DNA of 64,000 nt, taken from Flavobacterium gilvum (GTDB lineage: Bacteria > Bacteroidota > Bacteroidia > Flavobacteriales > Flavobacteriaceae). The position numbers were made by a program, and so were the translations under genes. The notes beneath the pieces were generated by a model, which worked only from the letters and a program-made list of their open reading frames with translations, made no database searches and was not told where the DNA came from. The DNA lies in assembly GCF_001761465.1 (NCBI RefSeq), contig NZ_CP017479.1:620001-684000 (forward strand), in the 5' to 3' direction. This document shows, one piece after another, positions 24,819 through 33,123 of this stretch; within the stretch, counting starts at the first letter, position 1; each line of letters opens with the position of its first letter.

Positions 24819-27293
24819 CTACTCCCTATAAAAAACTCTCTTAACCCTTTGAGATATACTGGTCAAAATTTCATACGGAATGGTTTTCAATTGTTCTGCC
24901 ATATAGGAAACGGTTGGGCTTTCGCCAAAAATAACAACCGAGTCTCCTTCTTTGCAGTCAATTTCGGTTACATCTACCATTAGCATATCCATGCAAACAC
25001 TTCCAAGAACAGGTGCTTTTTTGTTTTTAATGGTTACAAATCCAATGCCATTTCCCCAATGTCTCGAAATTCCGTCGGCGTAACCTATCGGGATTGTGGC
25101 AATTCTCGATTCTCTGTTTGCCATAAATCGTCTGCCGTAACCAACGCTTTCTCCGGATTGAATCGTTCTAATCTGAGAAATAACTGATTTTAATGTTCCT
25201 ACGTTTTCAAGGTATTTTTGTTCCTCCGAATCATTGGAAACGCCATAAAGACCAATTCCCAAACGAACCATATCATATTGCGCCTCGGGAAAATTACTGA
25301 TGCCGGAAGTGTTCAAAATATGGCGAATCGGGTTAATCGCCAATTCGGTCATTAATTTAGAAGATAATTTTTCGAATAAATTTATTTGATAATATACGAA
25401 ATCTTTGTGTTGCAAGTCATCGCTTGTCGCCAAATGAGACAGAATACTCTTCACTTTGACGGTTTGATTTCCTTTCAAAGTGGCGATTAAATCATCTATC
25501 GTATTGGCCTCAAAACCGAGACGGTGCATTCCGGTATCCATCTTTATATGAATAGGAAAGTCTTTTAATTTCTTTTGTTCGGCAATTTTAAGGAACGCAT
25601 TCAATCCTTTCAGACTGTAAATTTCCGGTTCCAACTGATGCTGAATGATAGCCGAAAAGCTAGTATTTTCAGGATTCAAAACCATAATTGGCAATTTGAT
25701 TCCGGCCGTTTTCAGCGAAATTCCTTCATCGGCGAAAGCCACTCCGAGATAATCTAGTTTGTGATGTTCCAGCAATTTTGCAATTTCAAATCCACCGCTT
25801 CCATAACCAAACGCTTTGACCATCGCCATCATTTTGGTTGTTGGTTTTAGTTTTGATTTAAAGAAGTTATAATTATGACTAATTGCGTTCAGATTGATTT
25901 CAAGAACGGTTTCGTGAGTTTTCTCAGTCAGCGCCGACACTATTTCTTCAAATTGGAACGATCTTGCTCCTTTTATCAAAATCGTTTCGTTTTCAAAATT
26001 TAATTGCTCCAATTGCACTAAAAATTCGTTAGTGTCTTTGAAAAAAACAGCATTCGGAAGTTTTGTTTTCAATATAGAAATCGTATCTCCAATCCCAATT
26101 ACACGGTTGATATCGTTGGAAACAATCAACTCGGCTACTTTAGAATACAATACTTCGTTAGACAATCCGCTCTGAAAAATATCAGACAGCACTACTGTTT
26201 TTTTCTGATGCTGTTTTTGGCTTTCGAGAAAATCCAAGGCAATTTTCAAAGACTGAAAATCGGAACTATAACTATCATCAATCAAACTGCAATTGTTGAT
26301 TCCTTTTTTTACTTTCAAACGCATTTCCATTGGATACAACAATTCAATTCGATTCTGAATCGTTTTTTCATCATATTCCAAATACAGTAAAACTGATAAA
26401 CAGGAAATCACGTTTTCGACTGAAGCATCATCCACAAAAGGAATTTTCAAGTCCGAAACGTTTCCTTTATATGTATATTCAATATGTATATTTTCGTGAG
26501 TATGCTCTTTTTTGGAAACAAAAACTGTCGCAGAATTATCCGTAAAAGACCAAGAAAAAATCTCCCTAGCCCCCGAAGGGGGAATATAACCGCTAAAAGA
26601 TTCCAAACATTTATCTACCAATTCATTTTTTTGAAAAATTACTACTTTAGAATGTTGGAAAAGCAGCATTTTTTCTTTGATTTTTTCCTCGGTGCTTTCA
26701 AAACCTTCATCGTGGGCAGAACCGATATTGGTTAAAATCCCAATCGTAGGTTGAATGATTTTTTCCAATTTATCCATTTCGGAAACAGTCGAAATTCCGG
26801 CTTCAAAAATCCCAAGATTATGTTGTTCATTTATAGCGAGCACCGACAACGGAACCCCAACCTGAGAATTATAACTCTTTGGACTTCGGATAATATTATA
26901 ATCGGGACTCAACAAGAAATTGAGCCATTCCTTTACGATTGTTTTTCCGTTACTTCCCGTTACTCCAATAATCGGAAAGGCAAAAAGACTTCGGTAATAC
27001 GCCGCAACTTGCTGTAAGGCTTCCAAAGTGTTTTTGACAACCAAAAAATTGGCTTTGCCTTCGAGACCTTCGGGAATATGAGTTACCACAAAATTACGAA
27101 CTCCTTTGAGCATCAAATCTTTTATGTAAATATGGGCGTCATTATTGTTTCCGACCAATGCAAAAAAAAGCGTTTTGTCATTATTTTGCAAAGAACGGCT
27201 GTCGATGGAAATGTTGTCGATTGTTAAATCATCTGGTGTTCCAATTTCTTGGGTATTAAGAATTGAAATGATTTTTTTTAGGGATAAATTCAT
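24819..27293 (-). CDS. Bifunctional UDP-N-acetylmuramoyl-tripeptide:D-Ala-D-Ala ligase / alanine racemase
   Basis: 824 residues, a MurF-Alr fusion typical of Bacteroidetes. The N-terminal Mur ligase has the ATP loop GVTGSNGKT (110-118) and the central and C-terminal Mur domains to about 450. The C-terminal racemase (462-824) has the PLP lysine Lys493 (MAMVKAFGYGSG), the catalytic Tyr region (GIGLYG) and CMDMLMVDVT. It couples D-alanine supply to pentapeptide assembly. Residues about 236-244 (GYIPPSGAR) are encoded by a GC-rich palindrome (26561-26584) that looks like an in-frame repeat insertion. Confidence 0.95.
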   Translation of the reverse strand: MNLSLKKIISILNTQEIGTPDDLTIDNISIDSRSLQNNDKTLFFALVGNNNDAHIYIKDLMLKGVRNFVVTHIPEGLEGKANFLVVKNTLEALQQVAAYYRSLFAFPIIGVTGSNGKTIVKEWLNFLLSPDYNIIRSPKSYNSQVGVPLSVLAINEQHNLGIFEAGISTVSEMDKLEKIIQPTIGILTNIGSAHDEGFESTEEKIKEKMLLFQHSKVVIFQKNELVDKCLESFSGYIPPSGAREIFSWSFTDNSATVFVSKKEHTHENIHIEYTYKGNVSDLKIPFVDDASVENVISCLSVLLYLEYDEKTIQNRIELLYPMEMRLKVKKGINNCSLIDDSYSSDFQSLKIALDFLESQKQHQKKTVVLSDIFQSGLSNEVLYSKVAELIVSNDINRVIGIGDTISILKTKLPNAVFFKDTNEFLVQLEQLNFENETILIKGARSFQFEEIVSALTEKTHETVLEINLNAISHNYNFFKSKLKPTTKMMAMVKAFGYGSGGFEIAKLLEHHKLDYLGVAFADEGISLKTAGIKLPIMVLNPENTSFSAIIQHQLEPEIYSLKGLNAFLKIAEQKKLKDFPIHIKMDTGMHRLGFEANTIDDLIATLKGNQTVKVKSILSHLATSDDLQHKDFVYYQINLFEKLSSKLMTELAINPIRHILNTSGISNFPEAQYDMVRLGIGLYGVSNDSEEQKYLENVGTLKSVISQIRTIQSGESVGYGRRFMANRESRIATIPIGYADGISRHWGNGIGFVTIKNKKAPVLGSVCMDMLMVDVTEIDCKEGDSVVIFGESPTVSYMAEQLKTIPYEILTSISQRVKRVFYRE
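26561..26584. repeat. GC-rich palindrome inside murF-alr
   Basis: TCTCCCTAGCCCCCGAAGGGGGA contains CCCCC-GAA-GGGGG (26571-26582 region). The same string type (CTAGCCCCCGAAGGGGGAA) is one I recall as an intergenic repeat in flavobacteria. Here it is read in frame as PPSGAR within the MurF part. Composition and position suggest an inserted repeat rather than ancestral coding sequence. Confidence 0.55.
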
Positions 27294-27342
27294 TTGAATT
27301 GGAAGGTAGGATATTAAAAAAATCTTGGGATATTTGAAAGAA

Positions 27343-27660
27343 TTATTTCGTTCTTTTAATTTTTAAAGGTTCTTGGCGACAATCGAAAACATCCCAAATT
27401 TCTACTTGGTCATTATCTATATTTAACCAATATATAATTTTGTAATTACCGTAAATTAAATGTCTAAATTCTCTTGAACTACCAATTAATTGCTGGTCAA
27501 CCTTCCCAAGATAAGGTTGGTCAATTAATAGTTTAACTTGGTCCGTGATTTCTTTTATGAATTTTTTTGCAACAACAGCACTTGTTTCTCTTTTAAAAAA
27601 AACATAAATCGATTTAACCTCAATTTTAGCTGAATCAGTCCAATAGATTTTTAATCCCAT
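27343..27660 (-). CDS. RelE/ParE-family toxin
   Basis: 105 residues. The fold is recognised from the N-terminal strand LKIYWTDSAKIEVKSIYVFF, the paired helices (ETSAVVAKKFIKEITDQVKLL), and the C-terminal strands with SREFRHLIYGNYKIIYW and DVFDCRQEP. ParE members poison gyrase and RelE members cleave mRNA at the ribosome; which applies is not clear. It overlaps the upstream antitoxin gene by 10 bases, the usual coupled arrangement. Confidence 0.85.
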   Translation of the reverse strand: MGLKIYWTDSAKIEVKSIYVFFKRETSAVVAKKFIKEITDQVKLLIDQPYLGKVDQQLIGSSREFRHLIYGNYKIIYWLNIDNDQVEIWDVFDCRQEPLKIKRTK

Positions 27661-27893
27661 TTTTCAATTTCAGCTAAAAAATCATTCATTTCTGTAAGTC
27701 TCCCATTGATTGAATCCTGTTCAGAACGGTTAATTCTTCTGTTTAACTCTTCAATAGTCATCGGACGAAACTCTTTATCTGCGTAATTCTTCTTTTCTTT
27801 CTTTAGAAAATTTTCAAGACGAGCTACGATTTCCTCATTCTGAATAGAAAGAAATTCTTGAATAAACGTTATTTTCCTTGTTTGTAAGTCCAT
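27651..27893 (-). CDS. Antitoxin of a RelE/ParE-type pair
   Basis: 80 residues, acidic and mostly helical. A central stretch (MTIEELNRRINRSEQDSING) and a C-terminal acidic tail (LTEMNDFLAEIEKWD) would wrap the toxin. It precedes and overlaps the toxin gene. No obvious ribbon-helix-helix or HTH DNA-binding head is visible; the N-terminus MDLQTRKITFIQEFLSIQNE is a helix of the kind seen in small Bacteroidetes antitoxins. Assigned mainly from gene pairing. Confidence 0.75.
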   Translation of the reverse strand: MDLQTRKITFIQEFLSIQNEEIVARLENFLKKEKKNYADKEFRPMTIEELNRRINRSEQDSINGRLTEMNDFLAEIEKWD

Positions 27894-28203
27894 CGCAGTT
27901 AATTTTACATCAAAGTTATAAAAAATAGCAACGGAATAGTGCTTATTTTAGAGTTTTATTAAAAGTTAAGAATCCTTTTGAAATTATATGATTGTCCGTA
28001 ATTTAACCTAATTGAGATTTAAGCCACAAATTACACAAATTCTCACAAATTTTTTACATACTTAATGTCAGCTTATATGACCTTAAATGACTTATATGGT
28101 GAAATTTCAACAGTCAAAGAAATCTGTACCAATCAGTTTTATCCGTTCAATCCGTGATCCATCTTCGGCTTTTAGGCTACATAGCGGACAAGCATTAAGA
28201 AAA
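27894..28203. other. 310-base gap with degenerate repeats, no gene seen
   Basis: AT-rich non-coding DNA. It holds strings such as CCACAAATTACACAAATTC and GACCTTAAATGACTTATATGG, which look like decayed flavobacterial intergenic repeats. No hairpin with a T run, tRNA or ORF of note is visible. Confidence 0.5.
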
Positions 28204-28584
28204 TTAATCGGTGATTAATTTAAATTTTACAGGTTGAAAAAATATAATGGAATTTTTCTCAAAATAAATTCCATTTTCATTTTTATCTAATTTTACCTGA
28301 TAATTACGGATTATGGTAGTTTGTGCAATTACATTTACTTGGTAAGTATCTCCAATTTTATTTGCCACGGATATATCCTGAACAATACCATTAATCACAA
28401 CCGATTTAGGAATAACAGTAGTGCTATTTAATTTAAAACTGACCACGTATCCTTTCTCACTATTCCTGTTATAACTTTTATAAGTTTGATTTTGAATATC
28501 TAAAAGTTGTCTGGAACAGGAAAAAAGAAAAAAAATTCCGAAAGAAAACAATAAAAAGACGACTTTGGGAATATTATTTTTCAT
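28204..28584 (-). CDS. Hypothetical lipoprotein
   Basis: 126 residues with a lipoprotein signal (VVFLLFSFGIFFLFSC, Cys at about 23). The mature part is short and beta-rich (YVVSFKLNSTTVIPKSVVING, YQVKLDKNENGIYFEKNSI). I do not recognise the family. It is divergent from the S41 protease gene with a 53-base gap, so the two may share a control region. Confidence 0.65.
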   Translation of the reverse strand: MKNNIPKVVFLLFSFGIFFLFSCSRQLLDIQNQTYKSYNRNSEKGYVVSFKLNSTTVIPKSVVINGIVQDISVANKIGDTYQVNVIAQTTIIRNYQVKLDKNENGIYFEKNSIIFFQPVKFKLITD

Positions 28585-28637
28585 ACTTTTAGCGTTTTAC
28601 ACCCACAAATTTAACTTAAATTAAGATTGTAAAAATA

Positions 28638-30134
28638 ATGAAATCAAAATATATTATTACAACATTGCTTCTAGGATTGATCTTTACAGCTTGCAGCAAG
28701 GATTCTGACTCAAATGAAACCGCAGCTACCAAGCCAGACGAGATTAACGACTTTGTTTGGAAAGCTATGAATTCCTGGTACTACTGGCAACCCAACGTTC
28801 CCGATTTGTCCGACAGCAAAATCACCTCTACTGCAGCATATACCAATTTTATTAACGGAAAAACTCCCGATGCACTTTTTTATTCACTCCTATATCAAAG
28901 AGGGACTATTGATAGATTTTCTTGGATTGAAAATAGCAATGAAATAGTAAGCGGTTCAAAAATTGCTGAAGTCGAAAAAAAAGGTGGCTTTAGCTATGGA
29001 ATTTATCCTAAAGATGCATCCAATACAAATATGGTAGCCTTAATTAACTACATTGTACCAGGCTCACCATCTGCTTTGGCGGGATTGAAAAGAGGCGACG
29101 TTATTACAAAAATAAATGGAAGCCCGCTTACTTCAAGTAATTATGACCAACTAGAAAACACACAAATCACAATTACTTTGGCAGCAAGCGTGCAATTTAC
29201 AAACAATAGTATGGTAACCACCGATAAAGCAGGAACTGTGACCATAACAAAAACCGAAATTGACGAAAATCCAATTGCTTATTATGAAAAGAAAGTATAT
29301 GGAGGAAAGAACATTGGTTATCTGGTTTTTAATGGTTTCAAATCAGATTATAATGATGAACTCAATTTGGCTTTCGCCAAAATGCAATCGGATGGAATTA
29401 ACGAATTGGTTTTAGATTTAAGATATAATGGAGGCGGCTCATTAGAAACGGCAGTTGCTTTGGCACAAATGATTAACGGCAGTTTTACCAATAAACCTTA
29501 TATTTACTTAGACTTCAATGATAAACACAATAGTGAAGATGGCTTTGAAAATCTTTCCGATAAAGTAAATATTTTTAACTTAGTTGATAATCACCCAACT
29601 TTTCAGAGAGAAGAAAGTATAAACAGCCTTGCTTTGACAAAAATATATGTGTTGGTAAGTTTTCAAACCGCTTCTGCGAGTGAGCTTACCATACAATGCC
29701 TAAAAAAATACATTAGCGTAATAACAATAGGTGAACAAACAGTTGGCAAATTTGTAGGCTCTAACACATTATACGATTCTCCTGCTTATGGTTATACGTC
29801 CTACGCCAATCGAAGCACCAAACACAAATGGCAATTGCAACCCATTACCTTTTCATATTATAACAAAGATAAAGATGTAAATCCAGCGAGAATTACACCT
29901 GATTACGAAATTAATCCTTATAGCACTTTCTTAAATCTGGTTGAATTTGGGAACGTAAAAGATCCTTGTTTAAAGAAAGCCATCGAATTAATTACGGGCC
30001 AAACTTTGCGAACTACAGCAAAAACCACCGACGCCTCTTTGCCTTTAAAAATTGACAACCTTACTGCATTCAACCCTACAAATACTGCAAAAGGTTTATA
30101 TATCGAAGATTTTAAAAGGTTGAAACAACAATAA
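28638..30134 (+). CDS. S41 family C-terminal-processing-type protease, lipoprotein
   Basis: 498 residues. Lipobox GLIFTAC with Cys19, then an N-terminal helical domain, a PDZ domain (about 118-200, with IVPGSPSALAGLKRGDVITKI) and the S41 protease domain. The catalytic serine lies in FQTASASELT (346-348) and the general-base lysine is Lys371 (GEQTVGKFVGS). The NGGG strand LVLDLRYNGGGSLE is present. It is probably anchored in the outer or inner membrane and cleaves unfolded or tagged periplasmic proteins. Convergent with tdk. Confidence 0.92.
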   Translation: MKSKYIITTLLLGLIFTACSKDSDSNETAATKPDEINDFVWKAMNSWYYWQPNVPDLSDSKITSTAAYTNFINGKTPDALFYSLLYQRGTIDRFSWIENSNEIVSGSKIAEVEKKGGFSYGIYPKDASNTNMVALINYIVPGSPSALAGLKRGDVITKINGSPLTSSNYDQLENTQITITLAASVQFTNNSMVTTDKAGTVTITKTEIDENPIAYYEKKVYGGKNIGYLVFNGFKSDYNDELNLAFAKMQSDGINELVLDLRYNGGGSLETAVALAQMINGSFTNKPYIYLDFNDKHNSEDGFENLSDKVNIFNLVDNHPTFQREESINSLALTKIYVLVSFQTASASELTIQCLKKYISVITIGEQTVGKFVGSNTLYDSPAYGYTSYANRSTKHKWQLQPITFSYYNKDKDVNPARITPDYEINPYSTFLNLVEFGNVKDPCLKKAIELITGQTLRTTAKTTDASLPLKIDNLTAFNPTNTAKGLYIEDFKRLKQQ

Positions 30135-30143
30135 ATTACAAAC

Positions 30144-30176
30144 AAACCCTTTCAAATATAAGTTTTGAGAGGGTTT
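30144..30176. terminator. Bidirectional terminator between the S41 protease and tdk
   Basis: AAACCCTTTCAAA (30144-30156) pairs with TTTTGAGAGGGTTT (30163-30176), with one bulge, between two convergent stop codons. Confidence 0.75.
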
Positions 30177-30182
30177 ATTGTT

Positions 30183-30776
30183 TTATTTTGATTCTTCATC
30201 TTTTCGCATTGCGTGATAATAAGCGGCGCGGCTCAATGGCTCATATTCATCAGTTTCACCTAGCATTACGAGTTTATCGTTGTCGCTTTTTCTAAAACTG
30301 TAATTCGCCAAATTTCCGGTTCGCGTACACACGGCGTGCACTTTGGTAACATACTCGGCTGTAGCCATAAGCGCAGGCATTGGCCCAAAAGGATTCCCTT
30401 TGAAATCCATGTCCAAACCGGCAACAATAACACGAATTCCCTGATTGGCAAGGTCGTTGCAAACCGTTACTATTTCGTCATCAAAAAACTGCGCTTCATC
30501 AATTCCAACAACATCACAGCCTTGCGCCAAAATAGCAATATTGGCCGCTGCGGGAACAGGCGTAGAGCGAATTTCGTTACTGTCGTGAGACACCACCATT
30601 TCCTCGTGGTAGCGGGTATCGATTGCGGGTTTGAAAATTTCAACTTTTTGTTTGGCAAATTGCGCTCTTTTCAGCCTACGAATGAGTTCTTCGGTTTTTC
30701 CCGAAAACATTGAGCCACAAATGACTTCAATCCAACCAAACTGCTCTTTATGATTTACTGTGTTTTCGAGAAACAT
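30183..30776 (-). CDS. tdk: Thymidine kinase
   Basis: 197 residues from the ATG at 30776; an ORF extension to 30869 is not needed for the fold. Type II thymidine kinase of the dNTP salvage route. P-loop [14 protein letters not shown], the DEAQFF Walker B-like motif and the substrate lasso near the C-terminus ([13 protein letters not shown]) are clear. The zinc site is reduced: only one cysteine of the expected CxxC/CxxH pair is seen ([16 protein letters not shown]), a variant I have seen in related bacteria. Confidence 0.93.
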   Translation of the reverse strand: MFLENTVNHKEQFGWIEVICGSMFSGKTEELIRRLKRAQFAKQKVEIFKPAIDTRYHEEMVVSHDSNEIRSTPVPAAANIAILAQGCDVVGIDEAQFFDDEIVTVCNDLANQGIRVIVAGLDMDFKGNPFGPMPALMATAEYVTKVHAVCTRTGNLANYSFRKSDNDKLVMLGETDEYEPLSRAAYYHAMRKDEESK

Positions 30777-31004
30777 TTTATCTTTTTCTAGCTTAAAAAA
30801 TGAATAGTTTTTATTACTTTGTAACCGTAATAAATTGCTCGGGTAAACATCTGTTTTACCTCGATTCAAAAGTAGATAATTTTTATCAAAACGAAAATTT
30901 GAGAGGTCTTATTTCAAAATAAAAAAGAATTTTATTCCACCCCGGCAATTAACAACTAAAGAAGAATTTCATATAAAGCCATATTCACAATAATTCCTGA
31001 TGCC

Positions 31005-31967
31005 ATGAAAAAAAAATTGGAAGCCGACTTAATCAGCATTGCTCATAGAATTTTGCAACTTAAAAATAAATCCGATATCAATCAATTGTTTTTGGAGACT
31101 CAAAAATTATATGAAAAATTAGCCATTTTACGATTTGTTGAGGAACATTTTTCGGATGCAAAACCAACAATTGGCCAAGCAGAAGTTGTGGAGAAAATGA
31201 AAGCATTTTTCGAAACCATTTCCGTTCCCGAATTTCAAAAACCGCCAACCATTGCTCCTCCAGCAGAAGAAGAACCTGTGGCTGAAATCATAGAGGATGC
31301 AGCAATCACTTCTGTTACTGTTGAAGAAATAAAAGAAGAAGAAAATACTATTGAGCAGGAAGAAATAACAGCTGCTATCGAAGAACTCCCAACTTCGGAT
31401 ACTGTTGAAACTGTAGAAGAAATAAAAGAGGAAACCGTTGTTGAAAAGCCTTTATTCACGCTCGACAAAATAGAAACTGAACCTGTTGAAACTCCAAAAC
31501 CGGAAACTCCAAAGAAAAAAGAAGCGGTACAAATCTCTTTTGACGACCTTCTTAGCGGTCATTACACAGCTCCTGATTTTGTAAAAGTTTCCTCTTCTGA
31601 TAAAAAAACAGAAACGAATACTAATAAATCGACTTCTTCGTTTGATATCCCAAAAGAGTCTGTTGCTAATACAGCACAAGAAGCATTAGAAAAAGCAGAA
31701 CCAAAAACGGTTACACTGAATGATAAATTAGCCAAAGAAATCAACATAGGACTCAACGACAGAATAGCTTTTGTTAAGCATCTTTTTGCTGGCGACAATG
31801 AAGATTACAATCGTGTGGTAAGTCAACTTATTACATTTGACAACTATCCAGAAACCAAAGCATTTATTGACGAAATGGTAAAACCGGATTATAATAATTG
31901 GGAAGGAAAAGAAGATTACGAGCATCGTTTTATGGAAATAATCGAGAAAAAATTCCTGTCGTTTTAA
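31005..31967 (+). CDS. Conserved acidic hypothetical protein
   Basis: 320 residues. Residues 1-75 are helical (ISIAHRILQLKNKSDINQLF), about 85-215 are a low-complexity Glu/Thr/Val/Pro-rich spacer (EEEPVAEIIEDAAITS and similar), and about 235-320 form a second conserved helical part (LNDRIAFVKHLFAGDNEDYN...YEHRFMEIIEKKF). No signal peptide. I do not recognise a domain. It lies 40 bases before rsmI in the same direction and is probably co-transcribed. Confidence 0.8.
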   Translation: MKKKLEADLISIAHRILQLKNKSDINQLFLETQKLYEKLAILRFVEEHFSDAKPTIGQAEVVEKMKAFFETISVPEFQKPPTIAPPAEEEPVAEIIEDAAITSVTVEEIKEEENTIEQEEITAAIEELPTSDTVETVEEIKEETVVEKPLFTLDKIETEPVETPKPETPKKKEAVQISFDDLLSGHYTAPDFVKVSSSDKKTETNTNKSTSSFDIPKESVANTAQEALEKAEPKTVTLNDKLAKEINIGLNDRIAFVKHLFAGDNEDYNRVVSQLITFDNYPETKAFIDEMVKPDYNNWEGKEDYEHRFMEIIEKKFLSF

Positions 31968-32007
31968 TCCTTTTATAATTTTTAAATCCTCTCTTTAAGC
32001 AAAAAAA

Positions 32008-32721
32008 ATGTCAAAATTATATATCGTACCAACTCCTATCGGCAATCTCGAAGACATGACCTTTCGAGCCATTAGGATTCTTAAAGAAGTTGATTTAATC
32101 CTTGCCGAAGACACCAGAACGAGCGGCAAATTACTCAAGCATTTTGAGATTGGCACGCATATGCACAGTCATCACATGCATAACGAGCACAAAACAATCG
32201 AGAATTTAATTTCGAGATTGAAAGGAGGAGAAACCATTGCACTGATTTCAGACGCGGGAACACCGGCGATTTCCGACCCAGGTTTTTTGCTGACTCGAGC
32301 CTGTATCGAAAACGGAATAGCTGTAGAATGCCTGCCCGGAGCAACGGCTTTTGTCCCGGCTCTTGTGAACAGCGGTTTGCCCAATGATAAATTTATTTTC
32401 GAAGGTTTTTTGCCCGAAAAAAAAGGAAGACAAACTCGATATATAGAACTTGCAGAGGAAACCCGAACAATGATTCTCTATGTTTCTCCGCACAAACTGG
32501 TCAAAACATTGGCCGAATTTATTACTTATTTTGGCGAAGACCGACAAATTTGCGTTTGCCGGGAATTGTCCAAACTGCACGAAGAAAATGTACGCGGAAC
32601 AGCTCGTGAAGTTTTGGCACATTTTGAAAAAACTGCCCCTCGTGGTGAAATTGTCGTAGTCGTTGCAGGGAAAACAATTGTAAAAGAAGCCAAAAAGAAT
32701 AAATTTCAAAAAGAAGAATAA
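32008..32721 (+). CDS. rsmI: 16S rRNA (cytidine-1402-2'-O)-methyltransferase
   Basis: 237 residues of the tetrapyrrole-methylase fold. It 2'-O-methylates C1402 in the decoding centre of 16S rRNA using SAM. Signatures: LYIVPTPIGNLEDMTFRA, the EDTRTSGKLL strand, LISDAGTPAISDPGF, and ECLPGATAFVPALVNSGLP with FEGFLPEKKGR. First gene in a run with hopJ and recJ; the hopJ start is 10 bases on. Confidence 0.95.
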   Translation: MSKLYIVPTPIGNLEDMTFRAIRILKEVDLILAEDTRTSGKLLKHFEIGTHMHSHHMHNEHKTIENLISRLKGGETIALISDAGTPAISDPGFLLTRACIENGIAVECLPGATAFVPALVNSGLPNDKFIFEGFLPEKKGRQTRYIELAEETRTMILYVSPHKLVKTLAEFITYFGEDRQICVCRELSKLHEENVRGTAREVLAHFEKTAPRGEIVVVVAGKTIVKEAKKNKFQKEE

Positions 32722-32731
32722 ATACACAAAT

Positions 32732-33076
32732 ATGACTATGAATACCTTTTTAGAAAAACTAAAACAAAACCCAACAACAATAACATTTGCAGAGACAATT
32801 GCAACAATCGAAGAAAATTACAATTTTACACCAACTGCTTTTAAAAACGGTGAACAAAAGAACGAAGCAGGGCAAAACTCAGGCTCTTGCAAATTATTTG
32901 CTTTTGCACAATTGCAAAATTTATCTCAAGAAGAAACGTTAGCTTGTTTTGGAGCAATCTATTTTGATGAAGTTTTGGGTGATCCCGATGGAACAAATCA
33001 CCAAAACATCCGTAACTTCATGAAAACTGGATGGAACGGAATTCAATTTGAAGGAGAAGCTTTGGCCTTAAAATAG
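32732..33076 (+). CDS. HopJ-type protein
   Basis: 114 residues matching the small HopJ family: FLEKLKQNPTTITFAETIAT, the Y-N-F-T-P-T-A-F core (ENYNFTPTAFKNGEQKNEAG), SGSCKLFAFAQL, then NFMKTGWNGIQFEG. Members were first noted as possible type III effectors in Pseudomonas, but they are widespread in bacteria without such systems and no secretion system is near here. A cytoplasmic housekeeping role is more likely; function unknown. A second in-frame ATG (32738) is an alternative start. Confidence 0.88.
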   Translation: MTMNTFLEKLKQNPTTITFAETIATIEENYNFTPTAFKNGEQKNEAGQNSGSCKLFAFAQLQNLSQEETLACFGAIYFDEVLGDPDGTNHQNIRNFMKTGWNGIQFEGEALALK

Positions 33077-33123
33077 TTTATCGCATAAATATTAAAAATC
33101 AGCACTCTAAAATCCCCACAAAA

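Noticed and set aside
32732-33076. HopJ as a true type III effector
   Set aside because: No type III secretion genes are nearby and the family is widespread in non-pathogens; only the family name is kept.
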